A stretch of DNA of 64,000 nt from contig JACKAZ010000010.1 of the NCBI GenBank assembly GCA_020634795.1, positions 62,001 through 126,000 of the forward strand, written 5' to 3'. Below the pieces are notes generated by a model. The model was not told where the DNA came from. It made no database searches and saw nothing but the letters and a program-made list of their open reading frames with translations. Each line of letters begins with the position of its first letter. The first letter of the stretch is position 1. The translations under genes were made by a program, and so were the position numbers. This DNA is from Ardenticatenales bacterium (GTDB lineage Bacteria; Chloroflexota; Anaerolineae; Ardenticatenales; Ardenticatenaceae). Below are positions 37,367 to 46,547 of this stretch, piece after piece.

Positions 37367-38671
37367 CTAATGAATCGTCACCAGTTCGCGCATGGGGATC
37401 ACGCCGTCGTAGGCTTTGCCGCTGCCGTAAGCTTCGAAATCATCGCGGAAATATTTCATCGCGCCCAGCACGACCATCTGCGACGATTCGCCCAGGGGAC
37501 AGAAGCATTTGCCCGCCATCTGCTCGGAAACCAGCTCCAGCATCTCCACATCCCCCTCGCGCGCTTCGCCACGCATCATGCGGTGGAGCAGGTTCTGCTG
37601 CCAGTAAGTCCCCTCGCGGCAGGGACTGCATTTGCCGCAGCTTTCGTGGGCGTAGAAATCGACCATCTTGGTCGAGAGCCACGCCATGTCGGTCTGATCA
37701 TCGAGCACGATCACCCCACCCGAGCCACCCATCGAGCCGGCCTTCGCCATACTACCGTAATCGAGCGGCAGATCGAGATGTTCTTCGGTCAGGACGGGGG
37801 CCGAGACGCCACCCGGGATGAAGCCCTTGAGCGAGCGCCCCTTCCAAATGCCACCACAATGCTCGAAGATTAGCTCACGGGCGGTCACATTCATCGGCAA
37901 TTCGTAGTTACCCGGTCGGTTGACGTGGCCGCTCACGCAGTAAACGCGCGTCCCGGCGCTGTCTTCGCTGCCGTACTGCTTGAACCAATCGGCCCCGTTC
38001 AGCACGATCAGCGGCACGTGGGCCAACGTCTCTACGTTGTTCACGGTGGTGGGCCGTTTCCAAAGGCCCGCTTGGGCCGGGAAGGGCGGTTTCAGTCGCG
38101 GCTGGCCCAGATAGCCTTCCAGCGAGTTGAGCTGCGCGGTCTCTTCACCGCAGATGTAGGCCGACGCTTCCGGATGGAGGTAGATGTCGAGCCTGAAGTC
38201 GTCCCGCCCCGCCACCTTCTCGCCGAGCCAGCCGTGGGCATACGCATCGTCGACCGCCTGCTGCATCCGCTCCGCCGCAAACTTAAACTCGCCACGATGG
38301 TAGATGTAGGCCGCCGTCGCGCCGATAGCGTAGCAGGCGATGATGATCCCTTCGATCAACTGTTGCGGGTTACGCTCAATCACCTCGTGGTTGCCAAAGG
38401 TGCCGGGTTCGCCTTCCGCACAGTTGACGAGCAGGTAAACCGGCCCGTCGGTGACATTCTTGGGCATGAAGCCCCACTTGACACCGGTCGGGAAGCCCGC
38501 GCCGCCGCGACCGCGTAGGTTCGACGCCTTGACGATGGCCGTCACCTCGTCGCGGCTCATCTCCAGCGCTTTCTGCAAGCCCTGATAGCCCTGCGCCTGA
38601 TCGACGTAGACGTTGTACTCATGGATATTGTCGATGACGCGGTTGCGGCAAACGAGATATACTTGATCCAT
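37367..38671 (-). CDS. nuoF: NADH-quinone oxidoreductase subunit F
   Basis: NADH-binding subunit with FMN and cluster N3, entry point for electrons; 434 residues. FMN/NADH site: LRGRGGAGFPTGVKWGFMP, then VNCAEGEPGTFGNHEV and HPEASAYICGEETAQLNSLEG. The N3 motif ESCGKCSPCREGTYWQ with a distal Cys in GKCFCPLGE. Normal length. Lies 272 bases after nuoE; that gap shows only ATTCGCCATTCGCC-like repeat fragments. Confidence 0.97.
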   Translation of the reverse strand: MDQVYLVCRNRVIDNIHEYNVYVDQAQGYQGLQKALEMSRDEVTAIVKASNLRGRGGAGFPTGVKWGFMPKNVTDGPVYLLVNCAEGEPGTFGNHEVIERNPQQLIEGIIIACYAIGATAAYIYHRGEFKFAAERMQQAVDDAYAHGWLGEKVAGRDDFRLDIYLHPEASAYICGEETAQLNSLEGYLGQPRLKPPFPAQAGLWKRPTTVNNVETLAHVPLIVLNGADWFKQYGSEDSAGTRVYCVSGHVNRPGNYELPMNVTARELIFEHCGGIWKGRSLKGFIPGGVSAPVLTEEHLDLPLDYGSMAKAGSMGGSGGVIVLDDQTDMAWLSTKMVDFYAHESCGKCSPCREGTYWQQNLLHRMMRGEAREGDVEMLELVSEQMAGKCFCPLGESSQMVVLGAMKYFRDDFEAYGSGKAYDGVIPMRELVTIH

Positions 38672-38943
38672 CTATTGGCTCCGTGTGTGGCTGCTTAAAG
38701 GCAAGGTTAATTGCCTGTCACTCTTCTCACCATTCCGCTTGGTGCATGGTGCATGGGATGCATCGTCAATCAATGAATGAGCACTGTGCCCTATTCTCGA
38801 TTCGCAATGGCAGAGCGGCAAAGCGATTCCCGACATCTCCCCATTCGCCGTTCGCCCTGATCTCATCGAAGGCTGTTGTTCCAGCCCAGCGATCCGCCGA
38901 AGGCTAGCTGTTCAAATCGCTCCAACGCTTCTCGTTTCAACGC

Positions 38944-39483
38944 TCACGCCAATCCCGTGACCGTATCGGCGGTGCGTGTCGTGTTCAGTTCAACGGGATG
39001 ATCTTCGGGCAGGCCGCCCGCCCGGATCGTGTCGATCAGTGCTTCCATTTTGGCGCGAGTCATGGTGGCGAAGAAGCGTAGGTTGACCTGCAAGACCGGC
39101 GCGACCCCACAGGCCGCCAAACAGACCGCCTGTTCGACCGTGAAAAGGCCATCTTCGGTCGTGCCCCCATCTTCCAGCCCCAGAATGTCCAGCAATTCAT
39201 CGTAGGCCGATTCGGCCCCCACCAACGCGCAGGGCATGTCGGTGCAAAAGCGAATCACGTAGCGACCCACCGGCTTGTGGTAGTAGAGCGAATAGAACTC
39301 GCTGACCGACGAGACCTCGGTCGGATCCAGCGCCAAGATCGCCGCCACTTCGTGGATGGCCGCTTCAGTCAGATAGCCGTAGACATCCTGTGCCTCGTAA
39401 AGCATCGGCATCAGCGCGGCCCGTTTCTCGGGATAGCGGCTTAATATCTCTGCGACCCGTTCGGGTCGATCAGCTTGTAGCAT
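38944..39483 (-). CDS. nuoE: NADH-quinone oxidoreductase subunit E
   Basis: Thioredoxin-fold 2Fe-2S subunit (cluster N1a) pairing with NuoF; 179 residues. The helical N-terminus precedes YGYLTEAAIHEVAAIL and VSEFYSLYYHKPVGRYVIRFC. Cluster ligands are C-x4-C in CTDMPC and the pair in QAVCLAACGVAPVLQVN. The C-terminal tail is about 20 residues longer than usual. 290 bases separate it from nuoD, with an IS-like palindromic fragment (CGTCCGCCTTCGCGGACGC, 39654-39672). Confidence 0.96.
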   Translation of the reverse strand: MLQADRPERVAEILSRYPEKRAALMPMLYEAQDVYGYLTEAAIHEVAAILALDPTEVSSVSEFYSLYYHKPVGRYVIRFCTDMPCALVGAESAYDELLDILGLEDGGTTEDGLFTVEQAVCLAACGVAPVLQVNLRFFATMTRAKMEALIDTIRAGGLPEDHPVELNTTRTADTVTGLA

Positions 39484-39773
39484 GGCGGCTCCGGTGCGTA
39501 CTGAGTAATTAGTACGTTGTTCTTACGGTGATGATACGTTGTTGTGCGTTGTATAGACGGTGGGCCTGCGTTGTTTTTGCGTTGCTGTGCTTCCAACGCA
39601 TCGCAACGAATTAGCAGGGGAATGAATTTCCCGCTCGAAGGCCTGCGGCCGCGCGTCCGCCTTCGCGGACGCTGTTCCCTTAGCGAGTACTCTAGCTTTA
39701 CTTTCTACCAATAGGTCGTTGGCAGAGGCTGTTCTTGCGTCGATGAACCGTTGTCAGGACGTTGTTTGAACGC

Positions 39774-41096
39774 TCACCGATCGACTTCGCCCAAGACAGG
39801 GTCGAGGCTGGCGATGATGGCGACGAGGTCGGCCACCAGGCCGTTCTGCGCCATCGGGTGGATCAGTTGCAAGTTGATGAAGCTGGGCGAACGCATGTGG
39901 ACGCGCACCGGCTGGTTGCCACCATCCGAGACGACGAACCAGCCCGATTCCCCGCGCGGCGATTCGATGGCGAAGTAGGCCTCGCCCTTCGGCACGCTGA
40001 AACCTTCCGTCCACAGTTTGAAGTGGTGGATCAGCGCTTCCATCGAGAGGTAGATCTCTTCTTTGGGCGGCGGAGCGATCTTGTGATCGTCGATGCGGAA
40101 GCGACCACCGGGCAATTTGCGCATCGCCTGCTCGATGATGCGCAAGCTCTGTCGCATCTCTTCCATGCGGACGAGGTAGCGGTCGTAGACATCGCCCCGT
40201 TCACCCACCGGCACATCGAAGTCGAACTCGGGGTAGACGCTGTACGGGCGGCTGCGGCGCAAGTCCCACGCCAAACCCGTGGCCCGCAACGCAGGGCCGG
40301 TGGCGCTGAGGGCCAAGGCCCCTTCCGTGGAAATCGCGCCGACATTCTGGGTGCGTTCCATCCAGATCGGATTCTTCGTGAGCAGCCGCTCGTATTCCGC
40401 GATCCGTTCGGGGAAGATGTCGAGCACGGCGTTGACCGCCTCGTCGAAGCCGGGGGGCAGATCCCACGCCAAGCCGCCGACGCGGAAATAGCTGGCCATC
40501 ATCCGCGCGCCAGAGACCATCTCATAGATATCCGAGATCATCTCCCGCTCGCGGAAGCAGTAGAGGAAGACGCTCATCGCGCCGATATCCAGCGCATGGG
40601 TGCCGAGCCAGACCAAGTGGCTGGAAAGGCGCGTCAGTTCCGAAAGGATCACCCGCGCATATTCGGCGCGGGGGGGCACGGTAATCTCAAGGAGCTTTTC
40701 GACGGCCCCGACGAAGCCCCATTCGTTGACCATCGGCGAGAGGTAGTCCATGCGCGGGCAGAGGGTTGGCCCTTGGTCCCAGCGCAGATGCTCGAAGGTG
40801 CGTTCGATGCCGGTATGCAGGAAGCCGACATCCGGCTCGACATGCAAGACGCGCTCCCCCTCCAGCTCGACCTCAAGACGGAGCACGCCGTGGGTCGAGG
40901 GGTGCTGCGGCCCCATGCTTAGCAGCATTCGGCCACCCTCTTCGCCCTCTTCCCAGGTGGGCATGAGTTGGTCGCCCACGCCCGCGTTAGCGGGGGTCAG
41001 CGGCGGCAGGCCCTCCATCTCGCGACGGATCGCTTCCGCTTCGGGCGGCGCGTCACGGCCCAGCAGCCAATCGGATACGTTATTGAGTAATCCCAT
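39774..41096 (-). CDS. nuoD: NADH-quinone oxidoreductase subunit D
   Basis: 49-kDa-type subunit lining the quinone site; descended from the NiFe-hydrogenase large subunit; 440 residues, about 30 longer than E. coli-type NuoD domains because of an N-terminal extension. Quinone-site His loop: SMGPQHPSTHGVLRLEVELEGE. Others: HTGIERTFEHLRWDQ, GPALRATGLAWDLRRSRPYSVY, PKGEAYFAIESPRGESGWFV and the C-terminal DPVLGEVDR. Follows nuoC by 14 bases. Confidence 0.97.
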   Translation of the reverse strand: MGLLNNVSDWLLGRDAPPEAEAIRREMEGLPPLTPANAGVGDQLMPTWEEGEEGGRMLLSMGPQHPSTHGVLRLEVELEGERVLHVEPDVGFLHTGIERTFEHLRWDQGPTLCPRMDYLSPMVNEWGFVGAVEKLLEITVPPRAEYARVILSELTRLSSHLVWLGTHALDIGAMSVFLYCFREREMISDIYEMVSGARMMASYFRVGGLAWDLPPGFDEAVNAVLDIFPERIAEYERLLTKNPIWMERTQNVGAISTEGALALSATGPALRATGLAWDLRRSRPYSVYPEFDFDVPVGERGDVYDRYLVRMEEMRQSLRIIEQAMRKLPGGRFRIDDHKIAPPPKEEIYLSMEALIHHFKLWTEGFSVPKGEAYFAIESPRGESGWFVVSDGGNQPVRVHMRSPSFINLQLIHPMAQNGLVADLVAIIASLDPVLGEVDR

Positions 41097-41110
41097 GCGT
41101 TATCGCTCCA

Positions 41111-41695
41111 CTATTCCGTGGCGTACGGTTTGCGGCGTTGGATCTCGTCGAAGTTGTGCGTGAACTGCACCTCTTCATAAATGGCGGGATAATCGCGGCG
41201 CAGCGGGTGGCCCTCCCACTCTTCCGGCATCATGATGCGTTTCAGATTGGGATGGTTCTTGAAGGTGATACCCATCAGATCATAGACTTCCCGTTCCAAG
41301 AAGTTGGCCCCGGGCCAGATGTCGGTCACCGACGCGATTTCCGGCTTCTTCTCCGGCAGACCGACCCGCACCGTCAGAATCTCGCGGCTGGTCACGTTGG
41401 TGAGTTGGTAGATCACCCAGAAGCGCGGATCGGTGCGTGGATGATCGTCCCACGCCGTCAGATCGGAGAGCAGCACAAAGCCGTCGGCCTGTAGCCACGT
41501 CATCAGCCCATGCAGTGCGTCGGCGCTGACCGTGACGGACGGGTCGCCGAAACGCTCGCTCGTCGCCAGCAGCCCATCGCCGAGCTGATCGGCGACGCGG
41601 CTCAGGATACCTGCGTCGCTTTCGGCAACGGGGGTCGGCTCGATCTCTTCGATCGCCTCTTCGTATCGGTTGTCGTCGTATATTCTGCTGGGCAT
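41111..41695 (-). CDS. nuoC: NADH-quinone oxidoreductase subunit C
   Basis: 30-kDa-type subunit of the hydrophilic arm, 194 residues. The signature is FLEREVYDLMGITFKNHPNLKRIMMPEEWEGHPLRRDYP. The acidic N-terminus (NRYEEAIEEIEPTPVAESD) is variable in the family. It does not follow nuoB as in most operons: about 3.5 kb of unrelated genes lie between. Confidence 0.97.
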   Translation of the reverse strand: MPSRIYDDNRYEEAIEEIEPTPVAESDAGILSRVADQLGDGLLATSERFGDPSVTVSADALHGLMTWLQADGFVLLSDLTAWDDHPRTDPRFWVIYQLTNVTSREILTVRVGLPEKKPEIASVTDIWPGANFLEREVYDLMGITFKNHPNLKRIMMPEEWEGHPLRRDYPAIYEEVQFTHNFDEIQRRKPYATE

Positions 41696-42138
41696 AGGCG
41701 TTCTCGCGTGGCGCGTGTTGCGTGTTACGTGTTACGTGTTACGTGTCAGTTGTAGCCCAAACTGTTGGGCGGGCAGTGGTTTGTTGCGCTAGTCGTAGCG
41801 CCTGCTCGAAGCGGCGCTGTTCACTGGGCAACCTGTGAAGAATATCACGAAGTGATGACTTTGACGAATTATGGAAGTAGCCAACAACTTGGAGCGTGCT
41901 CTCCACAGAATATCAACCGCAACTAGTACAGGCGGGCGGGAGCCCCCATAAGGGTATCGCGTCGCTTCAACGTGGGAATGAATTCCCCGCTGTCGCCGTA
42001 CCCGCAAGCGGGAACCCACCGCCTTCGCGGGCGCTCCATTCTAGGGTCGGTTGACCGTAATTACCCTGCGCTAACCCCCAGCTCCACGGGTAACAAGTGC
42101 TGTATTTAAGCCCACCTGTACTAGGATTACCAGAAGAA
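41696..42138. other. intergenic gap with MITE-like element upstream of nuoC
   Basis: 41720-41750 has GTGTTACGT repeats; 41922-42124 is the second ACTAGTACA element. No gene. Confidence 0.7.
41922..42124. mobile_element. MITE-like element, copy 2 (CTAGTACAGG ends)
   Basis: 203 bp. Left end ACTAGTACAGGCGGGC, right end GCCCACCTGTACTAG; 14 of 15 match as inverted repeats. The right flank CTGTATTTAAGCCC is shared with copy 1 at 4978-4990. The interior has GGGAATGAATTCCCCGC and CCGCCTTCGCGGGCGC palindromes. A more diverged relative may lie at 42972-43158. Confidence 0.65.
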
Positions 42139-42621
42139 TCACGCACAGTATTGAGTGATCCGAGCTTGCAAACGAGACAATTTCTGGGGGTCATATCCGG
42201 CAGCGAACAGTTCCTCGTCATGAGTAAGTTCGATAGTTAGTCGGTCAGCGACACTCACTAATATAACGTCCCACATAAAATAAAGCGCCATCGCCAAAAA
42301 AGCAATTGCGGGTTCAAGCATCTCTTCAGCAATTAGGTAACCGGGCGCCTCATCAATTGATCGGTTTTCGCCCAAGGCACGACGATAGCCATCAAATAGT
42401 GGCATATACTCCGATGTCGGCCATATGCCATACTCCTTGATGAACAACAAGCCACCTCCACTCCAATCGAGCCAATATCCAATCAAGCCTTTGGCGAGTG
42501 CCATCTTTCGACCCGCGTCATGCGGAATAGGATACATGTTCAGCCGCTGCAGTGTACCATCTACGGAGTCGATCTCAGTGCGCAACCATCGTTCGACCTC
42601 GCTCTTCGATAAGTATTGCAT
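42139..42621 (-). CDS. unknown protein, possible immunity partner of WXG100 module 2
   Basis: 160 residues, not recognised. Acidic and partly hydrophobic: GYWLDWSGGGLLFIKEYGIWP, then FLAMALYFMWDVILVSVADRLTIELTHDEELFAAGYD. No signal peptide or catalytic motif. It follows the WXG100 toxin-like gene on the same strand after 530 bases and would be expressed after it. Small acidic single-domain proteins downstream of polymorphic toxins are typically immunity proteins; that is inference from position. Lower GC than the neighbouring nuo genes suggests transfer as a unit. Confidence 0.6.
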   Translation of the reverse strand: MQYLSKSEVERWLRTEIDSVDGTLQRLNMYPIPHDAGRKMALAKGLIGYWLDWSGGGLLFIKEYGIWPTSEYMPLFDGYRRALGENRSIDEAPGYLIAEEMLEPAIAFLAMALYFMWDVILVSVADRLTIELTHDEELFAAGYDPQKLSRLQARITQYCA

Positions 42622-43153
42622 TCTATGGCTCCATTTCGCTGTATACTATCTACCCTTGATGATCTCATACCAAATCGAATGATTGATGGTGCAACGTAAG
42701 ACAGTGATGGTACATTGACGGGGCCTGCGTAGGCAGGCCAGCCCCCAGCGGGGATTTCTAAGCCCCCGCCCGACGGTTACAACGTCAATTCTACTTCCAC
42801 AAGTGTCTATGAGAATTGGTCTCTGATTGAGGCTAATAGAGAATTTCATCTCCCAAGCTAAAAACAGCGCAATTTGAAGGGCGTTTCGTCTCGACAATCT
42901 GCGCGATCATCGAAATCAACGCAACATCTTGGTAAATCAATAACGAAACTATAACCTATAATCGAACTCTCGCTGTATTTAAAGACGTCTCTTCCTAGTA
43001 ACAGGTGAGCTGAAATAACATGATGGCTGCATCAGCTCCCTCAGCAGGGGAATAAATTCCTCCCTAAGAAGGCATAAGGGTGCGCGTCCGCGTAGGCGGG
43101 CGCCAATCTGCGCTCTCAAATCCCAACTGTAGGCTTGTTTGCACCTCGCTGTA
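42622..43153. other. AT-richer gap within WXG100 module 2
   Basis: No ORF with coding signals. Contains GGCCTGCGTAGGCAGGCC (42723-42740) and the diverged MITE-like segment 42972-43158 (CTAGTAACAGGTGAGC ... GCACCTCGCTGTACTAAG). Confidence 0.5.
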
Positions 43154-43954
43154 CTAAGGCAAAGGTATAAGATTTCTTGGAGGGAATAGAATCCTGAGAC
43201 CTTCTGAAACAATAATATATACAATTAGGGCTGTACCAGTAAGACCAGTAATCTGACCAATCTTCCGAAGCGTATCTTCGGAAATTGTCGTAGGCCCTAA
43301 TTGAGAGTGAATTGAGGACTGATTAGAAGGAGTACTGTCACTAGGGTCATGTGCTTGATCGGGGGTTAAAGGATTACCCTCCTTATCATATCGCCGACGC
43401 TCGCCAAATCCATCGTCAACATCCCAATGTCCGTCCGGATCCCAACTAGCACTAGGCTGTGACTGACCTTTGATGGGCGGCCGAGGCACCCATTTTGTCC
43501 GACGATCTGGAGCGGTTGGTGGCACAGGTCGCCAAATCGTTCCGGGTGGTGCGCCTGGAACGGGTACAGGAGGAGGACCTACACGCTCTTGGGCATCAAT
43601 ACCCCCCTGTTTTGGGATACTGAGATGAGCATGCGGCAACGACATAACGTTAGCTTGTTGGAATAGAGCCGACGCTTCTTCCTCGGCCACACGCATGGTC
43701 TCGCTGATCATCCTAGTAACGACTGCCGCCTCCTCTAATGCTTCAGCCAGACGGTACGTCCTTGGCAGCAGCTCTTGCTCCATCTCGGCAAAAAAGCGTT
43801 CTGCGGCCAATCCTATCCATCCTCCAGCCCGCAGTGGCTCCATCGCGGCTCGCAAGTTGACAATTATTTGGTTCACCGCATTAGATTGCGCCTCAAAGAT
43901 TCGAGCCAACTGTTCCAACGTATCGTATTTACACTGAATGATAGGGGCGATCAT
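43154..43954 (-). CDS. WXG100-domain polymorphic toxin-like protein
   Basis: 266 residues from ATG 43954 (a TTG at 43963 is possible). Residues 1-100 form the WXG100 helical hairpin: IIQCKYDTLEQLARIFEAQS, then GGWIGLAAERFFAEMEQELLP, RTYRLAEALEEAA. A Pro-rich linker (RVGPPPVPVPGAPPGTIWRP) leads to SASWDPDGHWDVDDGFGERRRYDKEGNPLTPDQAHD, a segment seen at the C-terminal end of polymorphic secreted toxins. The tail has a hydrophobic helix, ITGLTGTALIVYIIVSEGLRILF, which could insert into membranes. Catalysis is not evident. The likely exporter is type VII-like but absent here. Confidence 0.72.
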   Translation of the reverse strand: MIAPIIQCKYDTLEQLARIFEAQSNAVNQIIVNLRAAMEPLRAGGWIGLAAERFFAEMEQELLPRTYRLAEALEEAAVVTRMISETMRVAEEEASALFQQANVMSLPHAHLSIPKQGGIDAQERVGPPPVPVPGAPPGTIWRPVPPTAPDRRTKWVPRPPIKGQSQPSASWDPDGHWDVDDGFGERRRYDKEGNPLTPDQAHDPSDSTPSNQSSIHSQLGPTTISEDTLRKIGQITGLTGTALIVYIIVSEGLRILFPPRNLIPLP

Positions 43955-43963
43955 CGTTAGCAA

Positions 43964-44509
43964 ACTCTAAATTTTCAATCGGTGCTTGCCAACTGCGTTT
44001 GTCAATACATTTGACATAGGCCACGAAGTCTGGATACCAAGATCCAACGACTGCGCACTTTTGAACGTGGCGGCGACAATCGAAAAAAGTTGAGCCAGAA
44101 ATTCGGTGCTTACCGTGAGTTGTCTGTCAAGTGCACGCGGCTCAGACGGGGTAGTCCTGCTCCAAATCCAACGGTTTTCCCATCTTGAAGCGTATAATCA
44201 CAAAAAGATCATACCAAACCCGCGCGTCGCCCCATTCGTTGGGCTTATTATAATGAAGAAAGTTCCTTGTTGCTGCATAAGACGGAGATCAGAGTGTGCT
44301 CCACGACGACCAGCAGTCTCAGTCCGCCATCGTCTACTCTATCAGTATCGTAGCCGACATGGCACGTTCCATAACGCGCGGGCAGATTACGTGGAAAGGA
44401 TCGAGCGAGACCGTGCTGGCGTGCAGATGCGCCGATATGTTCCTCTATCTCCCTTATATTGGCGATTCCGTCCTCAGCACGTCTCAAATCATCTATACCA
44501 AATGCACCC
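43964..44509. other. gap between VIT transporter and WXG100 gene
   Basis: 546 bases, AT-richer than its surroundings. No gene seen. A TTGACA (minus strand, near 44000) could be the -35 box of the WXG100 gene but no good -10 pairs with it. Confidence 0.5.
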
Positions 44510-45199
44510 TCACACCACCGTGCCGAACAGTCGGCCCACGAGCGCGGTCAGAACCATGGCGAAGATGCCCCAGAAAACGACGCGTCCCGCGCTTACCCAC
44601 GGGCTGGAGCCGCCTGCGTAGCCCGCCAAGCCGCCCAGCAGCGCCAAGAAGAGCAGCGAGCTGATGGCGATGGCGGGCAGCAGCCATGCCGCTGGCGAAA
44701 CAACGACCGCCAGCAGCGGCAGCGCGGCGCCCACCGCAAAGGTCGCGGCGGAGGTCAACGCCGCTTGGATCGGTCGCGCTGCATGAACCTCGGTCAGCCC
44801 CAGTTCGTCCCGCGCATGGGCGCCGAGCGCATCGTGGGCCATCAACTGGGTGGCAACCTCGTCGGCCAACGGTTGGCTCAGCCCCCGTTCCACGTAAATC
44901 GCGGCGAGTTCGCGCTGTTCAAAGTCGGGGGCGCTGCCCAACTCGTGCCGTTCGCGGGCCAGATCCGCTTTTTCGGTATCGGCCTGCGAACTGACGGAGA
45001 CATATTCCCCCGCCGCCATCGACATCGCGCCAGCCACCAGGCCCGCCACGCCGGAAAGCAAGACATTGCCACGGGTCGCATTGGCGGCGGCCACACCCAT
45101 CACGAGGCTGGCGGTGGAAAGGATCCCGTCGTTCGCGCCCAAGACTGCAGCTCGCAGCCAGCCGATCCGCTCGGAATAATGACGCTCTGCGTGGGCCAT
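44510..45199 (-). CDS. VIT/CCC1-family iron/manganese transporter
   Basis: 229-residue membrane transporter of the vacuolar iron transporter family, moving Fe2+ or Mn2+ out of the cytoplasm in exchange for protons. N-terminal HYSERIGWLRAAVLGANDGILSTASLVMGVAAA with the conserved metal/proton-path Asp; helix 2 VLLSGVAGLVAGAMSMAAGEYVSVSSQ; the Glu-rich cytoplasmic metal-binding stretch DFEQRELAAIYVERGLSQPLADEVATQLMAHDALGAHARDELGL; three more helices end the protein. It starts 12 bases after nuoB on the same strand, so it is probably expressed with complex I, which needs iron for its clusters. Confidence 0.93.
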   Translation of the reverse strand: MAHAERHYSERIGWLRAAVLGANDGILSTASLVMGVAAANATRGNVLLSGVAGLVAGAMSMAAGEYVSVSSQADTEKADLARERHELGSAPDFEQRELAAIYVERGLSQPLADEVATQLMAHDALGAHARDELGLTEVHAARPIQAALTSAATFAVGAALPLLAVVVSPAAWLLPAIAISSLLFLALLGGLAGYAGGSSPWVSAGRVVFWGIFAMVLTALVGRLFGTVV

Positions 45200-45211
45200 C
45201 GCGGGGTGCTC

Positions 45212-45784
45212 TTAATGATGACCGTTGGCTGGCGCGGCCTTGCGCCCACTGCTGCTGATTTGGCTGGGACCGATGCGGATCAGATCCCCCTGGCGCGACG
45301 ATTGAATCTTCTTGTGCAGTTGAATAATCCCGTCGATCAGCGCTTCGGGGCGCGGCGGGCAGCCCGCCACATAGACATCAACCGGCACGATCTCGTCCAC
45401 ACCCTGCACGATGGCGTAATTGTTGAAGATGCCCCCACAGGAGGCACAGTCGCCCATCGCCAGCACGAACTTCGGCTCCGGCATCTGGTCGTAGAGACGG
45501 CGCAGTACCGGGGCCATCTTGCGGCTGACGCGGCCCGCCACAATCATCAGGTCGGATTGGCGCGGGGAGGCACGCATCAGCTCCATGCCAAAGCGGGACA
45601 TGTCGTAGCGGGCCGCTTGGGCGCTCATCATTTCGATGGCGCAGCAGGCCAATCCGAAGAGCATCGGCCAGAGCGCCCCTTGGCGTGCCCAGCCGATCGC
45701 CGCATCAATCGTCGTAAAGGCCACGCCCGGCTCGGCATCTTTTTCGTGGGCCGGCAACATGGGGTCGCGATATTCTAATCCCAT
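45212..45784 (-). CDS. nuoB: NADH-quinone oxidoreductase subunit B
   Basis: Holds cluster N2, the last Fe-S centre before quinone; 190 residues. Cys ligands: the tandem pair in GLACCAIEMM, CASCGG, and CPPRPEALIDGI. Also ASPRQSDLMIVAGRVSRKMAPVLRRLYDQMPEPK. The C-terminal tail SSSGRKAAPANGHH is variable. The start overlaps the nuoA stop by 10 bases. Confidence 0.97.
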   Translation of the reverse strand: MGLEYRDPMLPAHEKDAEPGVAFTTIDAAIGWARQGALWPMLFGLACCAIEMMSAQAARYDMSRFGMELMRASPRQSDLMIVAGRVSRKMAPVLRRLYDQMPEPKFVLAMGDCASCGGIFNNYAIVQGVDEIVPVDVYVAGCPPRPEALIDGIIQLHKKIQSSRQGDLIRIGPSQISSSGRKAAPANGHH

Positions 45785-46137
45785 TCCAGTGCTCCTTTTT
45801 TCCAGACATAGATGTCGGCGATCACGAACGAGATCAGGATGAACAAACCGACCACCGCCAGCCCCACCGACCCCAGGTCACGCACGATAAGGGCGTAGGG
45901 GACGAGGAAGATCACCTCAATATCGAAGAGGATGAAGAGTGTCGCGATCAGATAGAAGCGGATCGGCAGCCGCTGCATCGCGTCGCCGACCGGCACCATC
46001 CCCGATTCGTACGGTTCGAGCTTGCGGTTGGTGGGGTTCTTCGGCCCCAGCACCGCGCCCAACAGCACAATGATCAGGGCGAGGGCGGTGGCGATGAAGA
46101 ACAATGCCGCGATTGCGACATAGGGTACGGTATCCAT
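45775..46137 (-). CDS. nuoA: NADH-quinone oxidoreductase subunit A
   Basis: Small membrane subunit, 120 residues, three helices, first gene of the operon. The ATG at 46137 is preferred (AGAGGT upstream; gives MDTVPYVAI). Motif: PYESGMVPVGDAMQRLPIRFYLIATLFILFDIEVIFLVPYAL, with the conserved Asp/Glu pair. The loop at residues 40-55 closes the quinone cavity. A promoter is visible at 46316-46344. Confidence 0.97.
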   Translation of the reverse strand: MDTVPYVAIAALFFIATALALIIVLLGAVLGPKNPTNRKLEPYESGMVPVGDAMQRLPIRFYLIATLFILFDIEVIFLVPYALIVRDLGSVGLAVVGLFILISFVIADIYVWKKGALEWD

Positions 46138-46315
46138 AAGTGACCTCTGGCGTGACCAAAGCGGATGAGTAGGGGCGCGTCGTTCCATGACCGACGTTGA
46201 GAGGCAATCATCCCACAAGTTGCCTCATTTGGAAAATTTGGACATCTTTCAGGACGAAAGCGCCGCGATGTCCGCCGCTGGCGCGATGATTCGGGTGTGC
46301 CAGCCGCTTGTGATT

Positions 46316-46344
46316 ATTTTAACAAAGGGCGGATAAATGTGCAA
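46316..46344 (-). promoter_or_regulatory. predicted nuo operon promoter
   Basis: Minus strand: TTGCAC (46339-46344 complement), 17 bases, TAAAAT (46316-46321 complement). Gives a leader of about 170 bases before nuoA. Confidence 0.65.
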
Positions 46345-46517
46345 CGGCTGTTGAGCGTTGGAACAACGGCCTTCATCGCTCCGCCTTGCCCTTGCCGCGC
46401 TGCCCATGGCAAAGCCCTGCGTTTCGTCCGCGCATGGGCAAGGCCATCACTTTGTATGGCAATGAATCGTAACAAGGGTAAGCCATGGAAGACGCGGGCG
46501 GCGGCAGAGTAATGGCT

Positions 46518-46547
46518 TTGCCGCGCGACGAGGGGGCGATGTATACT
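46518..46547 (+). promoter_or_regulatory. predicted methyltransferase promoter
   Basis: TTGCCG (46518-46523), 18 bases, TATACT (46542-46547). The start codon with GGAGGG is 29 bases on. Confidence 0.5.
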
